The notes: generated from the sequence alone by a model not told the origin. A stretch of DNA of 13,645 bases from an uncultured Oscillospiraceae bacterium (GCA_900752285.1 CAADUW010000130.1:1-13645), one strand, 5' to 3'; shown: positions 1 through 7,259, counted from the stretch's first letter. Numbers and translations are program-made.

Positions 1-5
1 GAGCT

Positions 6-40
6 GTGCGATTTGTACGCCCTTGGCGTACAAATCGTGC
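6..40. other. Perfect stem-loop at left edge
   Basis: Bases 11-21 and 25-35 are perfectly complementary (11 bp) around a 3-base loop. The pairing extends outward to 6/40 with two G-U pairs. There is no T-run directly after it on either strand, so it is not a classic terminator. It could be part of the 3' untranslated region of a gene lying left of the window. Function unknown. Confidence 0.4.
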
Positions 41-62
41 GCGCGGCAGACTGCAATCCTTT

Positions 63-93
63 TGTCAAAAAAGGGCAAAGCCCTTTTTTGACA
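63..93. terminator. Bidirectional intrinsic terminator
   Basis: A perfect 14-bp stem with an AAA loop. Six A's precede and six T's follow a GGGC/GCCC core, so on both strands a short GC stem is followed by a T6 tract. On the minus strand it lies 65 bases downstream of the sortase stop codon and is the likely terminator of the surface-protein operon. On the plus strand it would end transcription from a gene outside the window. Confidence 0.65.
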
Positions 94-98
94 GTCTC

Positions 99-143
99 AG
101 CGCCGCTTCAGGCCGGTAAAGACCGGTCTGGAGCGGCGCTTTT
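99..143 (+). terminator. Rho-independent terminator, plus strand
   Basis: A 19-bp stem (99-117 with 122-140, two G-U pairs) closes a 4-base loop and is followed by TTTTG. It reads as a plus-strand terminator for a gene lying left of the window, convergent with the sortase operon. On the minus strand no T-run follows directly. Confidence 0.6.
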
Positions 144-157
144 GTATTCTCAAAAAT

Positions 158-994
158 TCAGCTGCCTGTGGATGGCTCCGTAATTTCCCGTGCGACAACA
201 AGAAATCGCCCGTTGTCCACATGATAGGCACAGGTCACAAGGGTTACCAGCCTGTCGCCGTAGTGTGCCGTCACGCCGGTGTCATAAAGCGCGTGTTCTT
301 TGAAGTAGGAAACGGCGTTATCAAAGGAATCCTGATCGGCTGCGTCGATAAACTGATAGAACTTAAAGCAGGTATCGCTTTTCAGATAAACCCGGTCATA
401 CAGGGCCGCAAGAATTTCGTAGTTTTTTTCTTCGTAGAGTGTAGAGACGGAAATGACCGGATGCTTCTGCCAGAAGTTTTTCTGATCGTAGCACAGCAGA
501 TCCCGGAACATGGTTCCGTTGTGCATGTTATGACCGTAGATCAGGAGGTTGTCGCTGTCCAGTGTACAGGCAGCATCCAGAAAAGGGAGACCGCCCACGC
601 TGAAATTCCCTTGAAAATCCTTGTGCAGATATTTTTCCGGGTCATCGGGCGTGTGCATGATCGGATAATCAATTTTCGTTCCCGCAATGCTGATCCAGCC
701 GATCATATCCGGATTCTGCCCCGCTTTCTCTGCAAGCCAGGGAAGAATTTGCGGTTGGGTAATTTCCGGTTCGGTTTGGGTGGGGACTTCCGCAGGAGAG
801 CTTTCGGGGGCCGTGTCTGCGGTCAAAACCGGGATTTGCAAATCGGATTGGGCAGGCTGCGGTGCTTCCTGTCTTCCGTGAAAAACGAAAGCAAAAAGCA
901 GGATATTGATACCGACTAAAAATAGCGCCGCTGCCAGCAGAACCGAAACCAGCCGGGACGGGTGTTTTTCTTTTTTCGCAGAATATTTTCCCAT
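158..994 (-). CDS. srtB: Class B sortase
   Basis: A membrane-anchored cysteine transpeptidase that cleaves a C-terminal sorting signal on secreted proteins and joins them to the cell wall. The product has 278 residues. It has a basic N-terminus and one membrane segment at about 14-37, then a Pro/Glu-rich linker (43-82). The catalytic domain opens with NPDMIGW-type sequence, as in SrtB. The triad is visible as His155 in YGHNM, Cys255 in TLVTC and Arg263 in NGRF. The start chosen is the ATG at 994, which has GGAGGA 7 bases upstream; an ATG 8 codons further up has no such site. It is the last gene of the operon, 79 bases after a cohesin protein ending in VPKTG, its obvious substrate. Family is clear; the exact subclass is inferred from the sequence pattern. 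Confidence 0.93.
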   Translation of the reverse strand: MGKYSAKKEKHPSRLVSVLLAAALFLVGINILLFAFVFHGRQEAPQPAQSDLQIPVLTADTAPESSPAEVPTQTEPEITQPQILPWLAEKAGQNPDMIGWISIAGTKIDYPIMHTPDDPEKYLHKDFQGNFSVGGLPFLDAACTLDSDNLLIYGHNMHNGTMFRDLLCYDQKNFWQKHPVISVSTLYEEKNYEILAALYDRVYLKSDTCFKFYQFIDAADQDSFDNAVSYFKEHALYDTGVTAHYGDRLVTLVTCAYHVDNGRFLVVAREITEPSTGS

Positions 995-1013
995 TTTGAT
1001 TCCTCCGCAGGAT

Positions 1014-1051
1014 TGCAAAAGCGATGGACGATGAGGTCCACCGCTTTTGCA
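1014..1051 (-). other. Intercistronic hairpin before srtB
   Basis: A 16-bp stem (1014-1029 with 1036-1051, one G-U pair) and 6-base loop fill the gap between the anchor gene and the sortase. On the minus strand it is followed by the sortase ribosome binding site and not by T's, so it is not a normal terminator. It may set the sortase level relative to its substrate, by mRNA processing or 3'-end protection. The role is inference. Confidence 0.55.
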
Positions 1052-1073
1052 GATCAGGGATTTTTTAAATATC

Positions 1074-2780
1074 TCAGTAAGTAAGCTTCCGCTTGATCAG
1101 ATAGAGCGCACCGCCGATAGCTGCAAGGCTCACACTTACAAGCAGTACGACCATGCCGGTGATGTCGCCGGTTTTCGGAACATTGTCATATTCTCCGCTC
1201 TTGAGCTTTTCCAGCGTAACCGTTGTTTTTGCGCCGCAGACACAGAGCTTCTCCTGACTGCCTTCCTTTGTAGTGGTGGGCTTTACCAGAACGTCACCCT
1301 CCTGGGTATACTGGTGCTTTTCGGCAGGGCCCTTTGCGCCGCAGACGCAGTAACCGTAGTGCACATCTTCCCCATCAACGAAGGAATAGTGATCCGTATA
1401 ATCATGAACACCGGTTGCGGGGATGGGCTCGGTTTTGATCGCTTTGCAGGTCTCACAGCTAAAGGTTTTTTCTCCGTCAGCAGAGCATGTCGCGGGCTTC
1501 GTCTGCCTTCCGGAATCCCACTTATGGGCTTCCTTTTCGGTCTTCTGGCAGGCAGTACACTGGCGGCTGTGGATGTCCTCACCCGTTACGGCTTCCCAAT
1601 TTCCCCACGTATGGCCGAGAGGGGCAATGTCCTCTGTTTTGGTATCCTTGCAGACGGTGCAGGTAAAGGTCCTGACGCCCTTTCCTTCACAGGTGGGTTC
1701 TGTGGTGACCTTACCGGCATCCCACTTATGTCCGGCGGCGGGGATCGTCTCGGAAGCACGGACGTTGCTGCAAACCGTGCACGTTTCTTCCCGTTTGCCT
1801 GCGTCCGTGCAGGTTGCTTCCCGGGTTACGACCCATTTGTAAGAATGTCCCTTGGGGGCGATGTCCTCCGTTTTGGTACCTTTACAAACGGTGCAGGTAA
1901 AGGTCCTGACGCCCTTTCCTTCACAGGTGGGTTCCGTGGTGACCTTGCCGCTGTCCCACTTGTGTCCCAGCGGGGCGATTTCTTCTGTCCGGGTCGCCTG
2001 ACAGACAGTACAGGTGTAGGTCTTGACGCCCTTTCCTTCACAGGTAGGTTCCGCAGTAACCTTGCCGCCATCCCATTTGTGCCCGCCCAGAGAAGGAATT
2101 TCCTCCGTCCGGATTGCCTGACAGACGGTACAGGTGTAGGTCTTGACGCCCTTTCCCTCACAGGTAGCTTCTGCGGTTACTTTGCCGTTGTCCCACTGGT
2201 GTCCCAGAGCCGCAAGCTCTTCCGTTTTGGTCTCGTGGCAGATAGAGCAGGGGTAAGTCCTGACGCCCTTTCCTTCACAGGTGGGTTCCGTGGTGACTGT
2301 GCCGGTGCCCCAGTCATGGGTATGCGGCGCGGCCTTGATGGTGACCGAACAGGAACTGAGGGAGAAGGGAATAACTTCCTCGTTATAATTTCCGGCCTCT
2401 ACACTACCGCCAATACTGGCCGTACCAACCGCCGCGCCGTCCACCACCTGAAAGGTAAGTGTCACGACACTTCCGGTAAAGGTGCTGTCTTCCAACGCGG
2501 AATTCATCCAGACGGCATTTTGCGTGCAGGTCCAGTTGCCGTCAGCCCCCTCCATCTTCAAAAGCTTCAGGCGGGAAGTGTCGTAGGACGGTGTGTATGT
2601 CAGGCCGAAGATGCCGGGATTTCCGGTGATATTGAACTTTACGGTAAAGGTATCTCCGGGCTGGACTTCCGTGGTGCCTGCACTGAGGCTTGCGCTGCCG
2701 GTCCCGGCCGCGCCGGCGGTAACGGCCACGACACCGAGCATCAGCGCGAGAACGAGAAATGCGGTAAGTACTTTTTTCAT
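1074..2780 (-). CDS. Sortase-anchored single-cohesin surface protein
   Basis: Probable wall-bound anchoring scaffoldin of 568 residues. It has a signal peptide (1 to about 25, MKK then a hydrophobic run), then a type I cohesin-like domain at about 26-150. That domain keeps the family's NPGI, V.LTFQV and AGNY positions and resembles the cohesin in the upstream gene. Residues 153-490 are about nine repeats of ~39 residues that begin GHKW and carry TCEGKG and CTVC. The C-terminus is a sorting signal: VPKTGD at 534-539, a membrane segment at about 542-562, then KRK. AAGGAGC lies 8-9 bases before the ATG. The gene is 46 bases after the dockerin protein gene and 79 before the sortase gene. Single-cohesin, sortase-anchored proteins such as ScaE of Ruminococcus flavefaciens are the closest known design. 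Cohesin partner choice is inferred. Confidence 0.88.
   Translation of the reverse strand: MKKVLTAFLVLALMLGVVAVTAGAAGTGSASLSAGTTEVQPGDTFTVKFNITGNPGIFGLTYTPSYDTSRLKLLKMEGADGNWTCTQNAVWMNSALEDSTFTGSVVTLTFQVVDGAAVGTASIGGSVEAGNYNEEVIPFSLSSCSVTIKAAPHTHDWGTGTVTTEPTCEGKGVRTYPCSICHETKTEELAALGHQWDNGKVTAEATCEGKGVKTYTCTVCQAIRTEEIPSLGGHKWDGGKVTAEPTCEGKGVKTYTCTVCQATRTEEIAPLGHKWDSGKVTTEPTCEGKGVRTFTCTVCKGTKTEDIAPKGHSYKWVVTREATCTDAGKREETCTVCSNVRASETIPAAGHKWDAGKVTTEPTCEGKGVRTFTCTVCKDTKTEDIAPLGHTWGNWEAVTGEDIHSRQCTACQKTEKEAHKWDSGRQTKPATCSADGEKTFSCETCKAIKTEPIPATGVHDYTDHYSFVDGEDVHYGYCVCGAKGPAEKHQYTQEGDVLVKPTTTKEGSQEKLCVCGAKTTVTLEKLKSGEYDNVPKTGDITGMVVLLVSVSLAAIGGALYLIKRKLTY
1407..2318 (-). repeat. Tandem 117-bp coding repeats (Cys/His modules)
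   Basis: In the anchor protein the motif GHxW recurs with its His at residues 155, 194, 234, 273, 312, 351 and 390 (39-40 apart), then at 419 and 459 in degenerate form. Most units carry TC..KG and C.VC, giving a Cys/His pattern like small zinc ribbons or Cys-paired stalk modules. At DNA level the sequence GACGCCCTTTCC begins at 1674, 1908, 2025, 2145 and 2262. The spacings are 117, 120 or twice 117 bases, so copy number could change by slippage or recombination. Confidence 0.85.
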
Positions 2781-2826
2781 ATTGATTGCTCCTTTTCAGA
2801 ATTCTGGCGGTATTCCAAAGGTTTCC

Positions 2827-5800
2827 TTATACCAGTTCCACATCATCTCCCGCAAGATATTTTCTCAGACGGATCAGATCCATGACATTGACTTTCCCAT
2901 CTCCTGTTACATCGGCATTGGACAGGTTAATGTCAACACTGTCCCCGGCAAGATGTTTCCTCAGACGGATCAGATCCATGATGTTGACTTTTCCGTCGCC
3001 GGTCGTATCGCCAGGGATCCGATTGCGGATCGTCACTTTTCCGGAAACCGCCGCGAAATGGATTTCCTGATCGGCGTAGTTTCCGGCAAGGAGATCACGC
3101 AGGACAACGGAAACAGTTCCTTCATCGGCACCTTCCAGAATTTTGAACCGGAGCCTTGCAATGGTACCCGTGTCCGTGCAGTCCGCATCGCTGTCCCACA
3201 ACGCGCCGTTTCCCTTTGTGCTGAAGGTCCAGCCTGTCAGGGTGCCTTCTTCGCCGCCCAGAAATTCCAGTTTGCTCTTGTCGTAATCAAAGAAGAAATT
3301 CAGGGCCATGATCCCGGGGTTCCTGTCCAGCTTTACATCCAGAACGACCTCACTCCCCGCGCTGCCCGATGCGGTTCCAAGACTGAGAGTGCCGACCGTT
3401 TCCTGATCTTGCTGCCAGATTGCGTAGAGCGTGACATTCCCGCTGGGGGTGTAGCTTGCCTTGGCGTCATAGGCGGTTCCGGTTCCGTCGGCTTTGGTGT
3501 TCCAGTTCCGGAAGGTCCAGCCGGTGCGGGTCGGGGTGGGCAGCGTTACGGAAGCGGTGGATGTGCTGCTGTTCCACTGGGCATAGAGGGTGACGGCGGC
3601 ATCCGCGGTGTAGCTGGCACCGGAGGCGTAGCCGGTTCCGCTGCCGTTTGCGGCAGTGTTCCAGTTCTTGAAGGTGTAGCCGGTCGTTCTTGCGGCGGTC
3701 AGGGTTCCCGGGGTTACGGTTCCGCTGTTCCCGTTCAGAGTCACCGTGCAGCTTCCGGCAGAGGTGCTTGCCCGGGTAGGCTTCGCGGAAGAAAGCGTCA
3801 GCGCCGTACCGTGGGTTTTCGTCTGACCGGCGGGTGCCCCGGTGCCGCCGTTGGCGTCATAGGAAACCGTGTAGGTTACCTGCTTCCAGACGGCATACAG
3901 AGTAGTGTCCGCGCTGGGCACAAACAGCTCGCCCGGTTGGTATGCCGCAGTCGTGGCGGATGCGGTGGCGGCCCATCCCAGGAAGGTGTATCCGCTGCGA
4001 ACGGGCACGGTGTCCGAAATCTTCACGCCAGCAGCGTACCGGTATACGGTTCTGGTCTGTACCTCAACGGTATCGCTTGCGGTCACCGGGGTATCGGCGT
4101 ACTCCGTCCAGTCAGACCACTTGTAATACCGGTATACATGGTAGACCGGGCGGCTGGAATAGGCGGTGTAGGCAGCCTGATCGACCACGGATTCCGATTC
4201 TTCATTCCACCAGTAGTTGACAAGCGTAGTGCCGTAAGAACCGTAGTGAGTGTGCCCGTCGACGGTTCCCTTGGCGGTCAGCCGGTAATCCAGTGTGATG
4301 TACTCCGGATTTCCGTAGTAGCCGATGACGTAGGTTGAGTATCCGTTTGCCGTATCACGGCTGTAGTGCCAGACGGTTTTATAGGTGGCGGGGACCTCCT
4401 GCGTCCGGACCTCCGTATCCTCGTCCGCCGTAATGGGGGTAGCCGTCCAATCGGACCATGCGCCGTATCCGGAAACTTCCGAACTGATCAGGGTCCATCC
4501 GGGCAGATTCTTTTCCGCACTGGCCTGAACGGTCTTTGTCCGGGAACGGTATTGGGTTTTGGTTTCCAGAACCTCCTGCCCCGGGATCTGCTGAGAGGTC
4601 CATCCGTCCGGTACCGCGGCAAACACCTGAGAAGCGGGAGCCCCCGTTCCGCCGTTGGCATTGTAGGATACGGTAATGGTATCGATGGTTTCGGGGAGAA
4701 TGATGTAGGCTTTATAGGTCTTGCGGGTGGTTGCCGTATTGGTAACAAGCTGGCGGGAACGGTATTGGGTTTGTGTTCCGCCATCATCCCAACGGAACCA
4801 CACTGCACCGTCAATAGTGGCGTAGTACTTGCCGGTTCCATACCAATCCTGCGCAGTATCCCAACTGGTGGAAAGATACGTGGGATGTCCTCCATCATCG
4901 GGAAGTGAAGCACCACATCCACCTGCCCAAGTGTAGCAGGTTCCGTAACCGTGCATGTGCGCACCGCAGCTGGGGCACTGGTAATAGTACCATCCGTAGG
5001 CGGTGCGGCTTTCCACCTGAACGGTATCGCTTCCACTCACCGCTGTTGTAGACCAACCGCTCCAGTCCCCCCATCCGGACTCTGTTGTTGTAGAGGAAAC
5101 CTCTTTGGTTGTTTCCGTAATGGAGTAACCGTCAGCGGGAAAATCGCTGATATTATAAATCAGGACCGGTTTGCCGGAGACTGCGTCCTCATGACTGATA
5201 TAGACGGGATACAGCGTAATATCCTCGGTTACATTGATTTTTTCACCGGGGCGCACATCGAACATTTCGGCATTCGCTTTGTAAGACCAGCCAATGAAGT
5301 AGAAGTTATCCTTCTTATCGTAGTTTTCCGCAACGGTATATTCGCCGGGAGATACAGTCTTTTCTGTTTTACCGCTGCTGTTCTCGTAGGTTATCTTGCA
5401 GAAAGGCAGAGTCGAAAACGAAAGCACGACCGCAACATCATTGCTGCCGATAACTCCGGACGGAGAGCCGGAGTATACCCCGTTGTATTTATATCCGGAG
5501 GCTGCCTGTATGTTTTTGATCTCGTAGGTCGTGCCGATTGGCAGTTCCTTATAAAAATCGGAGGCATTGGGCGTGTCCAGTGCACCGTTGATATAGATAT
5601 CTGCCGTGCCATACCCGTAAATGTTGCCGGCAGCCTTTCCGTCCAGAAAACCGTTCAGGTCAAGGTGAAAACTGGATGCGGTACTTGGTGTTGTACCACC
5701 TGTCCATGCATGTACAGTCGAAAAAGTGGAGTATCTGCCCGCCAGTGTTATGTTTGTTCTGTCGGCAGAACCGGAATCCCAAATGTAAACGGTTCCGGTT

Positions 5801-6924
5801 CTAAGGGACTGCGCCTCATCAACTGCCACCCAGTGACCGTTTCCGTTTACTCCGATTACCATGTGGAATCCTTGCTTTATCCAAGAGATAATTTGATCGT
5901 TATAGGCGGATGAAGTGTAAGTACCCTCCAGTAGATGCCCTTGATTTGTAAAACCAGCAAATCTATCAGGTGCATTCCAGTACATGCCGGAACTCAAAAA
6001 ACCGCTGTTGCTATTTGCCCAGCTGACAAAAGTTCCGACATTGCAGGAATCTGCATTTTTTAAGCCAGCCTGTATCATCAGTTTGGTTGCCGCAGTTACC
6101 AGACATCCCGCACTGCCTACGGTTTCACCACCTGTTCCGAGAGGCAAGGCCGACCAACGGGAATCTCCGTAGGCCCAGTCTCTATAATCGTCAGTTGAGA
6201 GGGCAGTGATAAAATCGGATTGAAGCTCATTATCTGCTGCATCCAATTCTGCCGGAGCATCTGCCCCTGCCAACTCAATTCCCTCCACAGTTCCGCTGCC
6301 CTGAGAAACGGAAATTGCGTCTGCGCCCGCGCGGTTGACAAAGCTGCCCCATACGGACACGCTCAACAAACCGTGCAGAACCTCCACGCTTCCCCCGGAT
6401 TCCAGTACCAGCTCACCGCCGGACAGCACCTTTACCGTGCCGCCGTCAATTGTGAGCTCGCCGGAAACTGTCAGGGTCACGTTGTCCGGGACCAGAATTT
6501 CTCCGCCTGCCGGGATCCGGATCTCATGATCCAGCGTCAGGTCCGATGTGAGCACCAGAGACTGATCCAGTGTATAGCTGGCTGCGGCGGCATATTCTTC
6601 CAGAAAACGGGCCTGAGAGAAGTTATCTTCCGCAGTGCCATCCTCCGTTACCGATGCTTCCGTTTCCTCTGTGCCCCCGGTTTCCCCGGCGGGCGTCGAT
6701 TCATCGGAAGTATCGTCTGCCGGTTGCGCTTCCTCCGCGGAATCTGTGTCTTCTGTCGGTGCGGGCGAATCCTCCGTGTTCTCCGAAGGTGCTCCGGCTT
6801 CTTCCGCCTGTGAGGCACTCGGGGAAGCGGCAGAATCCTCCGCCGCCAGTGCGCCAACGGGAAGCACGCTCAGCAGCAGAACTGCCGACAGGAAGAAAGC
6901 AATCAGCTGTCTTATCCGTTTCAT
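2827..6924 (-). CDS. Secreted C39-like peptidase with InlB repeats, cohesin and dockerin
   Basis: A 1365-residue secreted multidomain protein. Signal peptide 1-28 (ends ALAA); Ser/Thr/Glu/Pro-rich linker 30-100; short Gly-rich beta-strand repeats about 117-215 (solenoid-like). A C39_2-like cysteine peptidase domain spans about 248-408 with Cys274 (SAGC), His364 (NGHW) and Asp383 (IWDSG). InlB/Listeria-Bacteroides-type repeats lie near 505-577, 745-765 and 970-1171. WSxW modules occur at 621, 823 and 936, and a CPSC zinc-ribbon-like insert at 650-670. A cohesin-like domain fills about 1175-1301 (bases 3022-3402). A type I dockerin closes the protein (1305-1359), with two Ca-loop repeats DTTGDGKVNIMD and DVTGDGKVNVMD. 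There is no sorting signal, so attachment probably depends on the downstream cohesin. The ATG at 6924 is chosen over upstream ATGs because the signal peptide starts there and AAAGGGG lies 7 bases before it. Substrate unknown. Confidence 0.87.
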   Translation of the reverse strand: MKRIRQLIAFFLSAVLLLSVLPVGALAAEDSAASPSASQAEEAGAPSENTEDSPAPTEDTDSAEEAQPADDTSDESTPAGETGGTEETEASVTEDGTAEDNFSQARFLEEYAAAASYTLDQSLVLTSDLTLDHEIRIPAGGEILVPDNVTLTVSGELTIDGGTVKVLSGGELVLESGGSVEVLHGLLSVSVWGSFVNRAGADAISVSQGSGTVEGIELAGADAPAELDAADNELQSDFITALSTDDYRDWAYGDSRWSALPLGTGGETVGSAGCLVTAATKLMIQAGLKNADSCNVGTFVSWANSNSGFLSSGMYWNAPDRFAGFTNQGHLLEGTYTSSAYNDQIISWIKQGFHMVIGVNGNGHWVAVDEAQSLRTGTVYIWDSGSADRTNITLAGRYSTFSTVHAWTGGTTPSTASSFHLDLNGFLDGKAAGNIYGYGTADIYINGALDTPNASDFYKELPIGTTYEIKNIQAASGYKYNGVYSGSPSGVIGSNDVAVVLSFSTLPFCKITYENSSGKTEKTVSPGEYTVAENYDKKDNFYFIGWSYKANAEMFDVRPGEKINVTEDITLYPVYISHEDAVSGKPVLIYNISDFPADGYSITETTKEVSSTTTESGWGDWSGWSTTAVSGSDTVQVESRTAYGWYYYQCPSCGAHMHGYGTCYTWAGGCGASLPDDGGHPTYLSTSWDTAQDWYGTGKYYATIDGAVWFRWDDGGTQTQYRSRQLVTNTATTRKTYKAYIILPETIDTITVSYNANGGTGAPASQVFAAVPDGWTSQQIPGQEVLETKTQYRSRTKTVQASAEKNLPGWTLISSEVSGYGAWSDWTATPITADEDTEVRTQEVPATYKTVWHYSRDTANGYSTYVIGYYGNPEYITLDYRLTAKGTVDGHTHYGSYGTTLVNYWWNEESESVVDQAAYTAYSSRPVYHVYRYYKWSDWTEYADTPVTASDTVEVQTRTVYRYAAGVKISDTVPVRSGYTFLGWAATASATTAAYQPGELFVPSADTTLYAVWKQVTYTVSYDANGGTGAPAGQTKTHGTALTLSSAKPTRASTSAGSCTVTLNGNSGTVTPGTLTAARTTGYTFKNWNTAANGSGTGYASGASYTADAAVTLYAQWNSSTSTASVTLPTPTRTGWTFRNWNTKADGTGTAYDAKASYTPSGNVTLYAIWQQDQETVGTLSLGTASGSAGSEVVLDVKLDRNPGIMALNFFFDYDKSKLEFLGGEEGTLTGWTFSTKGNGALWDSDADCTDTGTIARLRFKILEGADEGTVSVVLRDLLAGNYADQEIHFAAVSGKVTIRNRIPGDTTGDGKVNIMDLIRLRKHLAGDSVDINLSNADVTGDGKVNVMDLIRLRKYLAGDDVELV

Positions 6925-6982
6925 GCAGAAACCCCTTTCCTTTTGCGCGGAACTTTCAAGACCCGGTTTCTGAAACGGCAGC

Positions 6983-7008
6983 TGCAACAGAATCCGCATT
7001 ATGTGATT
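6983..7008. repeat. Left inverted repeat / recombinase site (IRL)
   Basis: Bases 6983-7005 match the reverse complement of 7237-7259 at 21 of 23 positions, including an unbroken 15-base core AATCCGCATTATGTG. Read as a recombinase site, it has arms 6983-6993 and 6998-7008 around the centre CCGC (6994-6997). The arms are only 6/11 complementary to each other, less symmetric than the right site. Confidence 0.8.
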
Positions 7009-7158
7009 TTCGGGTGGTTCCCGGCTTGGAAAACAGGCCGCTGACCATTTTTTGCGCATGCAAAAACACACCCGCATGCTTTCGTTTTTTGGCAACCGGC
7101 ATGGGGTGTTCTTGTGCTGCATTTTTTGCGAAAAATGGAAGGAACTGCCCGGTTCCCC

Positions 7159-7187
7159 TTGACTATCGTGGGCCCGGGATGTATACT
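7159..7187 (+). promoter_or_regulatory. Sigma-A promoter inside the invertible segment
   Basis: TTGACT at 7159-7164, a 17-base spacer, then TATACT at 7182-7187: a near-consensus vegetative promoter on the plus strand with a start near 7194. No plus-strand gene follows. In this orientation it points into the right repeat and across the recombinase gene in antisense. It makes sense as a promoter for the surface operon after inversion. Confidence 0.8.
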
Positions 7188-7202
7188 TAGTTTAAATAAG
7201 TA
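7184..7202. promoter_or_regulatory. Operator-like palindrome over the -10/+1
   Basis: TACTTA (7184-7189) and TAAGTA (7197-7202) are inverted around 7 AT-rich bases. They overlap the -10 box and the expected start site of the switch promoter. The position fits a repressor site, but AT-rich start regions often give such symmetry by chance. Confidence 0.35.
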
Positions 7203-7233
7203 GGACTTTAAGGCTTTGCTTTATGATTCCGGC

Positions 7234-7259
7234 TGCCACATAATGCGGATTATGTGGCA
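7234..7259. repeat. Right inverted repeat / recombinase site (IRR), also hairpin
   Basis: Two perfectly complementary 11-bp arms (7234-7244 and 7249-7259) flank the centre GCGG. This is the inverse of CCGC in the left site, as required for inversion rather than excision. The inner 23 bases (7237-7259) are the inverted partner of the left repeat. As RNA it forms an 11-bp, 4-base-loop hairpin. It lies 21 bases beyond the recombinase stop and could also end recombinase or OFF-state transcripts, although the T-run is weak on both strands. Confidence 0.8.

Larger units (their letters stand above)
6983..7259. promoter_or_regulatory. Putative invertible promoter segment (phase switch), OFF orientation
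   Basis: A 231-bp unique segment (7006-7236) lies between two inverted copies of a 23-bp sequence. It sits directly between the start of the surface operon and the end of a tyrosine recombinase gene. It contains one near-consensus promoter, reading rightwards, away from the operon. I see no minus-strand pair of comparable quality between 6925 and 7236. Inversion would put the -10 at about 7055-7060 on the minus strand, giving a leader of roughly 124 bases before the ATG at 6924. The architecture matches known tyrosine-recombinase promoter switches; inversion itself is inferred. Confidence 0.75.

Noticed and set aside
1407..2318. Regular 117-bp repeats as a CRISPR array
   Set aside because: Repeats are codon-phased, contiguous and translated; there are no unique spacers or cas genes.
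1047..2885. Long plus-strand open frame of 612 codons opposite the cohesin anchor gene
   Set aside because: It mirrors the repeated minus-strand gene, has no ribosome binding site or recognisable domain, and the minus frame has a signal peptide, cohesin and sorting signal.
2593..4338. Plus-strand open frame of 581 codons opposite the dockerin protein
   Set aside because: Low-complexity Gly/Arg/Val-rich product, no family features; the minus frame has clear cohesin and dockerin motifs.
6925..7122. Upstream ATG starts for the 1365-residue protein, adding up to 66 residues
   Set aside because: They would place the signal peptide internally, and the extension would be translated from the invertible segment; the ATG at 6924 has a good ribosome binding site and a direct signal peptide.
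7159..7187. The near-consensus promoter as promoter of the recombinase gene
   Set aside because: It reads rightwards while the recombinase gene is on the minus strand and begins at 8120.
6983..7259. The paired repeats as attachment sites of an integrated element (attL/attR)
   Set aside because: The repeats are inverted and their centres opposite, which predicts inversion and not excision; the recombinase gene lies outside the interval and the interval is only 231 bp.
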